64,000 bases of DNA from contig NZ_BOSE01000001.1 of assembly GCF_018403185.1 (NCBI RefSeq), forward strand, positions 62,001-126,000. Direction: 5' to 3'. The DNA is from Paenibacillus montaniterrae. GTDB lineage: Bacteria > Bacillota > Bacilli > Paenibacillales > Paenibacillaceae. Shown in pieces: positions 16,553-24,736 of this stretch. Positions within the stretch are counted from its first letter, which is position 1; each line of letters starts with the position of its first letter. Under the pieces are notes generated by a model, which did no database searches, was not told the origin of the DNA, and saw only the letters and a list, made by a program, of their open reading frames with translations. Both the position numbers and the translations under genes were made by a program.

Positions 16553-17674
16553 ATGCGTGATCCTAGAATTCAACGTCTGGCGGAAAATTTGGTGCAATAC
16601 TCGATCGATGTGCAGCCTGGCGAGAACATCTTGATTGAAATGATCGGCGAGGAGGTTGAGCTTGTTAAAGCGCTGATTGAGGAGATTAGCCATAGAGGCG
16701 GCAGACCATTCGTCGAGCTGAATCCACGCACGCTTACGCGCAGTCTGCTTATGAATGCCAGCAAGGAGCAGATCGAGCTGTGGGCCGAGCTGGATCTTGC
16801 TCGCATGAAGCAGATGCAAGGATATATCGGGATTCGAGCTGGCGACAATGTCAATGAACTGAGCGATGTTCCCGAGCAAGCGATCAAATGGTTTGAATCG
16901 ATTCATCGTACAAAGGTACATATGGAGCAGCGTGTTAACCATACGAAGTGGGTCATTTTGCGCTATCCGAATCCGTCGATGGCGCAGCTTGCTGGAATGA
17001 GTACGGAAGCGTTTGAAAACTTTTATTTTAATGTGTGCAATCTTGATTACGCCAAGATGGAGCGGGCTATGGAAGCACTCTATCAGCGGATGAGCAAGGC
17101 TGATCGCGTAAAAATTGTTTCCCCTGGTACAGATTTGAGCTTCTCAATTAAAGGCATTGGCGCGAAAAAATGCTCGGGTCATCGCAATATTCCGGACGGG
17201 GAAGTCTATTCGGCTCCAATCCGTGATTCCGTTGAGGGGACGATTCAATACAATACGCCGACCGTATATTCCGGCACGACCTTCCAAAACATAAAGCTAA
17301 CCTTCAAAAATGGTAAAATCGTTGAGGCGGACGCAGGAGACCAAACGGAAAAGCTCAATCAAATTTTGGATACTGACGAGGGTGCTCGTTATATAGGTGA
17401 ATTTGCTATCGGCTTTAATCCATATATTTTACATCCAATGAATGATATACTATTTGATGAGAAGATTGCAGGCAGCTTGCATTTTACACCGGGACAATGC
17501 TATGAAGCATGCAACAACGGCAATAGCAGTGCCATTCATTGGGATCTCGTGTTGATTCAGCGTCCGGAGTATGGCGGAGGAGAAATTTATTTCGACGATG
17601 AGCTAATTCGCAAGGATGGACAATTTGTCGTTGATGATTTGCAGGCATTGAATCCGGAGCAATTGAAAGCTTAG
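16553..17674 (+). CDS. ampS: M29-family aminopeptidase
   Basis: A cobalt- or zinc-dependent cytoplasmic aminopeptidase of the AmpS/PepS/T family. 373 residues, slightly short of the 410 typical of the family. Metal-binding blocks are visible: IPDGEVYSAPI (Glu), IGEFAIGFN (Glu), GSLHFTPGQCY (His) and SAIHWDLVLIQRP (His, Asp), in the family order. The RBS is AGAAAGGAG before the ATG. It is followed by a 91-base gap to the HPr-like gene. Likely role: final trimming of peptides from intracellular proteolysis. Confidence 0.88.
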   Translation: MRDPRIQRLAENLVQYSIDVQPGENILIEMIGEEVELVKALIEEISHRGGRPFVELNPRTLTRSLLMNASKEQIELWAELDLARMKQMQGYIGIRAGDNVNELSDVPEQAIKWFESIHRTKVHMEQRVNHTKWVILRYPNPSMAQLAGMSTEAFENFYFNVCNLDYAKMERAMEALYQRMSKADRVKIVSPGTDLSFSIKGIGAKKCSGHRNIPDGEVYSAPIRDSVEGTIQYNTPTVYSGTTFQNIKLTFKNGKIVEADAGDQTEKLNQILDTDEGARYIGEFAIGFNPYILHPMNDILFDEKIAGSLHFTPGQCYEACNNGNSSAIHWDLVLIQRPEYGGGEIYFDDELIRKDGQFVVDDLQALNPEQLKA

Positions 17675-17765
17675 CTGCAATTTTGTTTGGAAAATGCTTG
17701 AAGGATACCTGTTTTCAAGGTATGATGTATCTGATAATACTTATTTTTCGATGGAGGGATCTCCC

Positions 17766-18008
17766 ATGTCTAATAACGCGGCAATCGTAGAAATTTCTCA
17801 AACTGCGAGCAAGTTTACTTCCTCAATTGTGCTACAGGCAGATAGCAAATACATTGATGTGAAAAGTATTCTTGGTCTATTCACAACGCTAGTGGGCGGT
17901 CAAGCGTATGAGCTGCATGTTCATGGCCCAGACGCAGAAGAAGCGAAAAAAGCGATGTCTGAAGTATTTGCGAAGTATAACCTGAATGTAAAAATGATTT
18001 CCGAGTAA
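17766..18008 (+). CDS. HPr-like protein lacking the active-site histidine region
   Basis: 80 residues with the HPr fold from helix A onward: QTASKFTSSIVLQADSKY, then VKSILGLFTTLVGGQAYELHV, then DAEEAKKAMSEVF. The serine of KSILG corresponds to Ser46, the site used by HPr kinase. The N-terminal strand and the active-site His15-Ala-Arg-Pro segment of HPr are missing; the protein begins at helix A (MSNNAAIVEIS). It therefore cannot take part in sugar phosphotransfer, and like Crh it could only act as a signalling or CcpA partner. The ATG at 17766 has GGAGGG with a 7-base spacer; upstream in-frame codons do not encode the missing strand. A terminator follows. Function is inferred from the fold only. 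Confidence 0.65.
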   Translation: MSNNAAIVEISQTASKFTSSIVLQADSKYIDVKSILGLFTTLVGGQAYELHVHGPDAEEAKKAMSEVFAKYNLNVKMISE

Positions 18009-18012
18009 CAAG

Positions 18013-18045
18013 AAAGCGCTTCTCCTGATGGAGAGGCGCTTTTTT
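18013..18045 (+). terminator. terminator after the HPr-like gene
   Basis: AAAGCGCTTCTCC (18013-18025) pairs with GGAGAGGCGCTTT (18030-18042) around a TGAT loop, with a T-run to 18045. Confidence 0.9.
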
Positions 18046-18073
18046 AATATATGTTCTAATTTGCAGTTTATCC

Positions 18074-18102
18074 TTGTACTAAACGTGATTTTCGTCTAAT
18101 AT
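18074..18102 (+). promoter_or_regulatory. sigma-A promoter of ylaN
   Basis: TTGTAC (18074-18079), a 17-base spacer and TAATAT (18097-18102), 45 bases before the start codon. Confidence 0.7.
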
Positions 18103-18146
18103 AAAGAGAGTATAAGTTGTTGGAGAAGCAGCGAAGGAGGGATTCG

Positions 18147-18443
18147 ATGTCTGCACTAGAGCGCACGGAGTTGTTAACTGAACGAGCACTACGTCTTCTG
18201 CAGGAAGATGCAGCTAAAATAGAAAAGCTTATTGAAGTCCAGATGGCGAATCTTACAACCCGTCAGTGTCCACTATACGAAGAAGTACTAGATACTCAAA
18301 TGTATGGATTCTCGCGTGAAGTCGATTTTGCCATCCGAATCGGACTTGTATCAGATGCCGAAGGGAAAGATATTTTAAGCCGACTTGAGCGCAATCTGGC
18401 TGTACTATATGAAGCACTAGATCAAAAGGGACGGTCTCAATAG
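18147..18443 (+). CDS. ylaN: YlaN family protein (DUF1507)
   Basis: 98 residues. The long match to YlaN is clear: [38 protein letters not shown] and [15 protein letters not shown]. It is a small helical cytoplasmic protein, essential or conditionally essential in several Firmicutes; recent work links it to iron homeostasis through interaction with the iron regulator Fur. The ATG at 18147 has AAGGAGGG with a 5-base spacer. It has its own promoter and a terminator whose loop contains the stop codon, so it is monocistronic. Confidence 0.9.
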   Translation: MSALERTELLTERALRLLQEDAAKIEKLIEVQMANLTTRQCPLYEEVLDTQMYGFSREVDFAIRIGLVSDAEGKDILSRLERNLAVLYEALDQKGRSQ

Positions 18444-18459
18444 AGATTGTCCTTTTTTT
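18424..18459 (+). terminator. terminator overlapping the ylaN stop codon
   Basis: GGACGGTCTC (18429-18438) pairs with GAGATTGTCC (18443-18452) through two G-T pairs, followed by seven Ts; the TAG stop is at 18441-18443. Confidence 0.85.
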
Positions 18460-18498
18460 GCATAAATGTCTGGAGCTGGGTTTATTTTTGGCTTCAAC

Positions 18499-18527
18499 TT
18501 GATTAAGGTAATAATATCCTATACAAT
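18499..18527 (+). promoter_or_regulatory. sigma-A promoter of the Asp23 gene
   Basis: TTGATT (18499-18504), 17-base spacer, TACAAT (18522-18527), 32 bases before the start codon. Confidence 0.65.
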
Positions 18528-18559
18528 GTACATATATGGCATATTGAGGAGTGAATGAC

Positions 18560-18940
18560 ATGACCGAGGAACTTCAAACTGGTGTAATTCGTATCTCTGA
18601 TGATGTAGTAGCTACAATAGCGGGACTTGCAGCACTCGAAACGCCTGGAATAGCAGCAATGTCTGGAGGAATATCCGAAGGGCTTGCTAAGCGCCTTAGT
18701 GGGAAAAACGTACAAAAAGGTGTAACTGTTGAGGTAGGTCAGCTTGAAGCAGCAATTGACCTTCGTATTATTGTACATTACGGAATTCCAATCCAAGAAG
18801 TTTGCCGTCAACTGCAGCTGAATGTACGCGAAGCTGTTTCTAATATGACAGGGCTTCAGGTTGTAGAAGTGAATGTAAAGGTTGAAGGTGTAGTATTCAA
18901 GGAAGAAGAGCCTGAAGAAGTAGTAATGCGACTAAAATAA
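18560..18940 (+). CDS. Asp23/Gls24 family envelope stress protein
   Basis: 126 residues in the Asp23/Gls24 fold: VIRISDDVVATIAGLAALETPGI at the start, KGVTVEVGQLEAAIDLRIIVHYG in the middle and VVEVNVKVEGVVF near the end, followed by an acidic C-terminal tail. It is cytoplasmic and usually membrane-anchored through partners, with a cell-envelope stress role in staphylococci. It is a paralogue of the protein at 54997-55356. I chose the ATG at 18560 (GAGGAGTG, 6-base spacer); a GTG at 18551 also opens the frame. It has its own promoter and is convergent with ftsW. Confidence 0.85.
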   Translation: MTEELQTGVIRISDDVVATIAGLAALETPGIAAMSGGISEGLAKRLSGKNVQKGVTVEVGQLEAAIDLRIIVHYGIPIQEVCRQLQLNVREAVSNMTGLQVVEVNVKVEGVVFKEEEPEEVVMRLK

Positions 18941-18954
18941 GAAGTAAAACAGTA

Positions 18955-19003
18955 AAAACGACTGCCGCCCTTGTTAGTCTGAGGGAAAGGCAGTCGTTTT
19001 TTT
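18955..19003. terminator. bidirectional terminator between the Asp23 gene and ftsW
   Basis: AAAACGACTGCC (18955-18966) pairs with GGCAGTCGTTTT (18989-19000) with a T-run; the ftsW stop codon lies in the loop at 18974-18976. Confidence 0.85.
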
Positions 19004-20176
19004 CGTTGTAACAGAAGTGACCGTTGTTTTGTTCATGACGCGATAATATTCGCGTGAGATGCTTAATAACACGCCCATACTCATAAGTATAAATAGTAGC
19101 GACGAACCGCCGTAGCTAATAAATGGCAGCGTAACGCCTGTCAACGGGATTGCGCCTGTAACACCGCCAATATTGATGAAGGTTTGAAAAGCAAGCAGTG
19201 AAACAATGCCAATGCCAGTCAGCATGCCAAAGGTGTCCGGGCAGCGCACAGCTACAATAAATCCGCGCCATATAAATACGATCATAAACAAAATAAACAG
19301 TGCCGAGCCGATAAAGCCGAACTCCTCGGCAATAATCGCAAAAATAAAATCATTATACGCATACTTCAAATAGTGCAGCTTCTGTACACTTTCACCAAAG
19401 CCTGCTCCAGTCAGACCGCCGTGACCTAGTGCTTGCAGGGAAGATACGAGCTGCCAGGCATCGCCTTGCGCATGAGCTGCCGGATCAAGAAATGCCGTGA
19501 AACGGGCAATCCGGTAATTCCACGCTTTCGGATTAAGCTCCATTGAAATCAGGACAATCGGGGTAATCACTGCAACGCTTGTAAGCAGCGTCAGCAGCAA
19601 ATGCTTGAGCTTTGCGCCAGCCGCCCATATGATCATTGCCGCACAGCCCGCGATAATGATGACCGCACCGAGATCGGGCTGCATCATTATTAGCCCGCAT
19701 ATGAAAGCAACGATGATGAGCACAGGCAGCAGTCCGCGCTTGAAATCGCGAAACTTTTCACCCTTTTTGGCAATAAGCGCAGCCAAGTACAAAATAAGCG
19801 CCAGCTTGGCAGGCTCTGTTGGTTGTATTCCGAGACCTCCAAATCCGAACCAGCTTTTTGCACCATGAATTTCCTGCCCAATAAAAGGTACGAGAAGGAG
19901 CATAATAATTACGGGCAAAAAGAACAGTATTTGCAGCTTCTTGAATCTGCGGAATGGAATATTCATCGTAAAGAACATAACAAACAAGCCAATGCCTGCC
20001 CATATGAACTGGCGCTTCGTAAAGTAAAGGGCGTCGTGGTTGTGGATTTCCGACACAACAGCGACGCCTGAGCTCGCGCTAAATACCATTACAAGTCCAA
20101 ATCCGACCAGCATTAAAGTCATGATCAGCAGTAAAAAATCAGGTCTGCCCTTACTTGCTTTTTGCGGAGCCTTCAT
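18974..20176 (-). CDS. ftsW: FtsW/RodA/SpoVE-family peptidoglycan glycosyltransferase
   Basis: A SEDS-family lipid II polymerase. 400 residues with about ten membrane segments. Conserved SEDS blocks are GVAVVSEIHNHDALYFTKRQ, GAKSWFGFGGLGIQPTEPAK, MMQPDLGAVIII and NIGGVTGAIPLTGVTLPFIS followed by YGGSS. The FtsW-like placement of these blocks is clear, but RodA and SpoVE share them, so the paralogue is not certain. The ATG at 20176 has GAGG 8 bases upstream. It is followed in the same direction (upstream in the unit) by yugN only 16 bases away, so yugN and ftsW are one operon on the minus strand. Confidence 0.88.
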   Translation of the reverse strand: MKAPQKASKGRPDFLLLIMTLMLVGFGLVMVFSASSGVAVVSEIHNHDALYFTKRQFIWAGIGLFVMFFTMNIPFRRFKKLQILFFLPVIIMLLLVPFIGQEIHGAKSWFGFGGLGIQPTEPAKLALILYLAALIAKKGEKFRDFKRGLLPVLIIVAFICGLIMMQPDLGAVIIIAGCAAMIIWAAGAKLKHLLLTLLTSVAVITPIVLISMELNPKAWNYRIARFTAFLDPAAHAQGDAWQLVSSLQALGHGGLTGAGFGESVQKLHYLKYAYNDFIFAIIAEEFGFIGSALFILFMIVFIWRGFIVAVRCPDTFGMLTGIGIVSLLAFQTFINIGGVTGAIPLTGVTLPFISYGGSSLLFILMSMGVLLSISREYYRVMNKTTVTSVTTKKTTAFPSD

Positions 20177-20192
20177 AATATATACCTCGTCA

Positions 20193-20537
20193 TTAGCTCA
20201 AGGCAGCATGCAGCGATTGAATGGCTTTGTTAGCAACATCCATTACTTGTTTAGGTATTGGAGATTCATATTCCAAGCCATGCGGGAAAGTGGCACGACC
20301 GATATAAACATGTTCAATAACAAGCACAGCATGCGACTGTTCAAGCTTTCCTTCAACAGCACGTGTATTGATGCGAAGATAATAAATATTATCAGATTGT
20401 TGATCTTCAATTTTCAGATCATATGTAGCGCGGTAGTATTCCCATTGTCCACGGAAAAAGCCAGCTTTTTCAGTTACCTCGTCAAGGTAGCCTAGCTCAC
20501 TTTTCAAGCCGTTCAGTCCGGAATTTTCGATAATCAT
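20193..20537 (-). CDS. yugN: YugN-like family protein
   Basis: 114 residues, soluble, no signal peptide. It matches the YugN-like family in GQWEYYRATYDLKIED and the central YLRINTRAVEGKLEQSHAVL, followed by IGRATFPHGLEYE. Function is unknown. The start at 20537 has AGGGGGAAATGGA upstream; an earlier in-frame ATG at 20558 is not better supported. It is the first gene of a two-gene unit with ftsW and the coding regions are separated by 16 bases. Confidence 0.8.
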   Translation of the reverse strand: MIIENSGLNGLKSELGYLDEVTEKAGFFRGQWEYYRATYDLKIEDQQSDNIYYLRINTRAVEGKLEQSHAVLVIEHVYIGRATFPHGLEYESPIPKQVMDVANKAIQSLHAALS

Positions 20538-20807
20538 TCCATTTCCCCCTAAATACAATATGATGAGTGTCTAGCTATTCTTTCATAATGATAGTATGTT
20601 TCAACCTCTTGTGCAAGCTTTACTGCTAGACAAAAAAACTAGATTGCTAGGATAATTGGTTGGCTTGAAGCTGATTAAATAAGATGAAAATGAATGCAGC
20701 TAGTAGTAAAGTTACCGTTATTCTCTATTTTCTGTTAAACTAGAATAAGATTTTTTGAGAAATTAGGAATATAGGCATATATCCATCTGCGTTTAGGAGG
20801 TAACCAC

Positions 20808-22013
20808 ATGAACATAATGACACAATTGGAACAGTACATCGAGCAGGCTTATGACAAGATGGTGTCATGGCGTCGTTATCTTCATCAGCATCCTGAGCTT
20901 TCCTTTCATGAGCAGCAAACATCGGCATGGATTCAGCAGCAGCTTGAGCAAATCGGCTGCCAGGTGAAGCGCTGCCAGCAAAATTATGGTCTGATCGTTT
21001 CAATTAAAGGCGAAGCAGCCGGACCGACAATTGCGCTGCGTGCAGATATGGACGGCTTGCCAATACAGGATGAGAAGCAGGTTGAATACGCGTCCAAGGT
21101 GCCCAATGCGATGCATGCTTGTGGTCATGACGCTCATACTGCAACGCTGCTGGCGATTGCTGAGTTTTATATGCAAAATCGTCGTTTGCTGCAGGGAGAG
21201 CGCCGCTTGTTGTTCCAGCCGGCGGAGGAATTAGCGCCTGGAGGAGCTGCACCGATGATCGCCGAAGGCGCACTCGATGGCGTCGATGTCATCTATGGCG
21301 TGCATTTATGGGCGCCGCTTGCTTATGGCAAGGTTGCTACAAAGGGCGGAAACTTTATGAGCGCGGTTGATGATTTTGCGATTGAGATTCAAGGGCTTGG
21401 CGGACATGGCGGTATGCCGCATCATACGATTGATGCCATCATCGTAGGCTCGCAAATTGTGCAAAGTCTGCAAACGATCGTAAGCCGCAGCATCAATCCG
21501 CTTTCACCCGCCGTCGTAACAGTCGGCACCTTTCAGGCAGGGCAGGCTAATAACGTGATCGCCGAACGCTGCTTGCTTAAAGGAACGATTCGCACATTTG
21601 ATGAAGAAAGCCGAGAGCTGGCTCAGCAGCGAGTGGAAAAAACAGTTCGGCAAATTTGCGAGCTGCATGGCGCGTCCTGCCGCTATGAGCTCAAAAAAGG
21701 CTATCCAGCAGTAGTCAATGATGCTGCGGAAGCCGAGCGCGTCCTGCAGGTCGCTGCAAGTCTTGTAGGGGAAGAGCATGCAGAGCTGGCCTCTCCTATT
21801 ATGATCGCTGAGGATTTCGCGTATTACTTGCAGAAGGTTCCAGGCTGCTTTATGTTTGTTGGCGCGGGCAATCGCGAGCTTGGCGCTTCCTACGCCCATC
21901 ATCATCCACGCTTTGATATTGATGAGCGCTCGATGCAGGTTGCGCTGCGCATGCTTGTTGCAACAGCAGAGCAATATGTGGGGGAAGCGAGCAACGAACA
22001 GGCAACGCCTTGA
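20808..22013 (+). CDS. M20-family metal-dependent amidohydrolase
   Basis: 401 residues of the aminoacylase/hippurate hydrolase (M20D) type. Motifs: YLHQHPELSFHE (start), LRADMDGLPIQDE, HACGHDAHTATLL (metal ligands), QPAEELAPGGAAPMI (catalytic Glu pair), GVHLWAP, an inserted dimerisation domain (about 185-300) starting QGLGGHGGMPHHTID, and the C-terminal HHPRFDIDE. This family cleaves N-acyl amino acids or related amides; the substrate cannot be read from sequence. The RBS is TAGGAGGTAA. The stop is followed by a terminator for the opposite gene. It is monocistronic and has no related neighbours. Confidence 0.88.
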   Translation: MNIMTQLEQYIEQAYDKMVSWRRYLHQHPELSFHEQQTSAWIQQQLEQIGCQVKRCQQNYGLIVSIKGEAAGPTIALRADMDGLPIQDEKQVEYASKVPNAMHACGHDAHTATLLAIAEFYMQNRRLLQGERRLLFQPAEELAPGGAAPMIAEGALDGVDVIYGVHLWAPLAYGKVATKGGNFMSAVDDFAIEIQGLGGHGGMPHHTIDAIIVGSQIVQSLQTIVSRSINPLSPAVVTVGTFQAGQANNVIAERCLLKGTIRTFDEESRELAQQRVEKTVRQICELHGASCRYELKKGYPAVVNDAAEAERVLQVAASLVGEEHAELASPIMIAEDFAYYLQKVPGCFMFVGAGNRELGASYAHHHPRFDIDERSMQVALRMLVATAEQYVGEASNEQATP

Positions 22014-22031
22014 TGCGCTTCATAAAATGAA

Positions 22032-22085
22032 TAAAAAAAGAGCTGATACCGAACGGACTTATTCCGTCCATTCGGCAATCAGCTC
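22032..22085 (-). terminator. terminator for the lipoprotein gene on the minus strand
   Basis: GAGCTGAT (22040-22047) pairs with ATCAGCTC (22078-22085), with an inner CGGAC/GTCCG stem; a T-run (minus strand) lies at 22032-22039. It overlaps the end of the coding region. Confidence 0.8.
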
Positions 22086-22889
22086 GTTATTGGTATTATA
22101 CAGCTCGGCGCTTTCTTTCTCCGAGAGTGACCAAATAAAATCATTTCCCCAATACAGGGCGTTTTTCTCTGAGGTATGATCAATATTTTTAGAATAAATA
22201 ATGGCCGTTTCTCCTGGCTCCAAAATCAAATCTTCAAATATGTAGATTTGATTGCCTGTCACACTAACAAGCTTCCAATCGCTTAGGTCCAAGTCCTGTG
22301 AAGTATAATTTGATATGATTGCTTTTTGATCCTCTTTTACGACAGAAAGCCGAATCCCTTTATAGGTCGTTTCCTTCAAAGCTACGTCCTCATTGCTTGT
22401 TTCGTGCTCATCATACCAAATGCCCGTTTTGCTGCTTTTGGCCAGCTGCTCATGCTTTTTATAAATGTTCTCCATTTTAATATTTGGTTCAACAATAAGC
22501 ACCTTGGCATACCCGGCTTCCAGCAGCACTTCATTGAGCTTAGTGCCGTCCTTCAGCTGCACGATGGCTTGCAATTGGCCGCTTTCATTGCGAACCTCCT
22601 GATCGAAGCTTAATGATACCTCCTCAGAGGCCGTAAGCTGTGATGTAAGAAATTCATGAACGCGATCGCCCAGCACTTCGTGATTAATATCAACAACATC
22701 TAATGATAGAAAGGTTACTTGCTCTATATGGTCGCCTACAACGATTTCAAAGCTGTCATTGCTGATAACTTTACCAATTGGATACCAGGTATTCTCTTTA
22801 ATTACATTTGATGTCGCTGTAGACAAGCTGGAGCATGCAGCCAATAAGAGGAACGCAAACAGACAAGCGACAGAGATCAAATTTTTCAT
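22059..22889 (-). CDS. lipoprotein with a degenerate staphylococcal-nuclease fold and a lamin-tail-like domain
   Basis: 276 residues. The N-terminal MKNLISVACLFAFLLLAACS is a lipoprotein signal with Cys19 as the anchor. Residues about 35-155 follow the thermonuclease (SNase) pattern, including QVTFLSLDVVDI, LKDGTKLNEVLLEAGYAKV and AKSSKTGIW. The catalytic residues are changed: the Arg of the RLxxVDTPE segment is Thr, the Glu is Asp and the second Arg (in the DRYGR segment) is Gln, so nuclease activity is doubtful. A C-terminal lamin-tail-like segment (about 170-276) has SDWKLVSVTGNQIYIFEDL and LEPGETAIIYSK. Function is unknown; it could bind nucleic acid or protein outside the cell. Confidence 0.7.
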   Translation of the reverse strand: MKNLISVACLFAFLLLAACSSLSTATSNVIKENTWYPIGKVISNDSFEIVVGDHIEQVTFLSLDVVDINHEVLGDRVHEFLTSQLTASEEVSLSFDQEVRNESGQLQAIVQLKDGTKLNEVLLEAGYAKVLIVEPNIKMENIYKKHEQLAKSSKTGIWYDEHETSNEDVALKETTYKGIRLSVVKEDQKAIISNYTSQDLDLSDWKLVSVTGNQIYIFEDLILEPGETAIIYSKNIDHTSEKNALYWGNDFIWSLSEKESAELYNTNNELIAEWTE

Positions 22890-23092
22890 GTAAAGAATAT
22901 CCTCCAAAATGTCGAAAATTGCAAAAAAATAACGATATTTATAGGTATTATATCATAGTTCTGAAAGAAAAATATAGATTTCGCATAAAAGCAAGCGATT
23001 GCGAGCATAAAAGCGAGCTTAAACCTCAATACTTAACGATAGAGACAACATGAGAAAAGGGGAAAGTTATGCAGCATAAAGGAGTTATTATT

Positions 23093-24736
23093 ATGCAGCG
23101 GGATATGACGCTGCTGCTAGACCGCCATGCACCGACAGCATCAGAAGCACGACTTGCTATCTCACCATTTACGGAGCTGCTTAAGGTGCTGGGCCAATTT
23201 GAGGTGTACGAATGTACTCCGTTAACCATTTGGAATGCGCTTGCGCTTGGAGTAAAAAGCGAGCGCATGCTGAATATATTACATATCTATTGCCGAGGTG
23301 GCCTGCCGAGCGCTTGTGAAGCTCAAATCAAGCTGTGGATGTCGCGCTACGGAAAATTAAAGCTGCAATTAATAGAAGAGGAGCTTCAACTGGTTGGCGA
23401 TGCTGGGTTAATGCAAGAGATAGAAGCGAATCATATAGCAGACAGCTGGGTTTTGCAGCGCAGGAGCGCAGAAATATGGCTGATTAAACGCGAGGGGCGC
23501 GGATTTGTCAAGCAAGAGCTTGCTCGTGCCGGCTATCCTGTGCAAGACGAGGTTGGTTACCATGATGGTGAAAATTTGGCAATCGAGCTTGGCACAGCAA
23601 CGCGCGGCGGCAAAAGCTTTCAGCTTCGCGATTACCAGCGCAAGGCAATTGCCGCATTTCACCGAGATCGCTTAGGCGGCAGCGGTGTCATTGTGTTGCC
23701 TTGCGGCACTGGTAAAACCGTAACCGGAATCGGCGTGCTGGCCAGTCTTCAAACAGCTGCGCTAATTGTTACCTCAAGCGTTACCTCAGCAAAGCAATGG
23801 CAGGCAGAGCTGCTCGACAAGACGACGATAAGCGCGCAAGAAATTGGCATTTATTGCGGAAAGGAGCGCGTTGTTGGAAAAGTGACCATTGCTACCTACA
23901 CGATTTTGACGCATCGCCACAGCAAAACAGGGGAATATGAGCATATGAAGCTGTTTTCCGAACGGGATTGGGGCTTAATCATTTATGATGAGGTACAACT
24001 GCTGCCTGCGCCAATTTTTCGCATGACGGCTATGATTCAAGCGACAAGAAGATTAGGACTGACTGCGACATTAATCCGTGAGGACGGCTGTGCCAACGAT
24101 GTGTTTTCCTTAGTCGGGCCGAAGCTTTACGATATGAACTGGAAAAAAGCGGAGGATCAGTCGTATATTGCTAAGGTGCATTGTACCGAGGTGCGTGTTG
24201 CACTGCCGCAGCATGAGCAGCAGTTGTATGCTGCGTCGGCTGCCCGGCAGCGATTGCGAATTGCTGCGGAAAACAGCAGCAAGACGAAGGTTGTCTCTGC
24301 TATTATGCAGCAGCATGCCGGGCTTCCCACTTTAATAATAGGTCAATACATCGAGCAGCTGCGACAGCTGGCAACGACGCTGAAGCTGCCGCTGCTGACG
24401 GGAAGCACAAGCTATGAGCAGCGGGAAGCGATATTTAAACAGTTTCGCAATGGAGAAATTAAAGCGCTCGTTGTGTCGCGCATAGCGAATTTGGCAGTTG
24501 ATTTGCCTGATGCTTGCGTGGCGATCCAGGTATCCGGCAGCTTTGGCTCGCGCCAAGAGGAAGCACAGCGGATTGGCAGACTGCTGCGGCCGAAGCAAGG
24601 CCGAAATGAAGCGTGGTTTTATACATTAGTAACAGATCAGAGCAAGGAAACAGAATTTGCATTGAAGCGAGGCATGTTTATGCTGGAGCAAGGCTATTTG
24701 TACCGTTGTGTGAATGAACAAGAGGTGTTGGTATGA
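23093..24736 (+). CDS. bacterial XPB-type DNA helicase
   Basis: A superfamily 2, 3'-to-5' DNA helicase of the XPB/Rad25 type, like the mycobacterial XPB. 547 residues. N-terminal part (1-160) matches the bacterial XPB damage-recognition region (TPLTIWNALALGV, LWMSRYGKLKL), then LRDYQRKAI (Q-motif area), Walker A LPCGTGKT (about 203), motif II YDEVQLLPAP (about 299), GLTATLIREDG and motif VI QEEAQRIGRLLRP (about 488). The DEVH box is DEVQ here, a change in motif II. The ATG at 23093 has AAAGGAG with an 8-base spacer; the frame opens at 23069. It overlaps the next gene by 4 bases. Confidence 0.9.
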   Translation: MQRDMTLLLDRHAPTASEARLAISPFTELLKVLGQFEVYECTPLTIWNALALGVKSERMLNILHIYCRGGLPSACEAQIKLWMSRYGKLKLQLIEEELQLVGDAGLMQEIEANHIADSWVLQRRSAEIWLIKREGRGFVKQELARAGYPVQDEVGYHDGENLAIELGTATRGGKSFQLRDYQRKAIAAFHRDRLGGSGVIVLPCGTGKTVTGIGVLASLQTAALIVTSSVTSAKQWQAELLDKTTISAQEIGIYCGKERVVGKVTIATYTILTHRHSKTGEYEHMKLFSERDWGLIIYDEVQLLPAPIFRMTAMIQATRRLGLTATLIREDGCANDVFSLVGPKLYDMNWKKAEDQSYIAKVHCTEVRVALPQHEQQLYAASAARQRLRIAAENSSKTKVVSAIMQQHAGLPTLIIGQYIEQLRQLATTLKLPLLTGSTSYEQREAIFKQFRNGEIKALVVSRIANLAVDLPDACVAIQVSGSFGSRQEEAQRIGRLLRPKQGRNEAWFYTLVTDQSKETEFALKRGMFMLEQGYLYRCVNEQEVLV

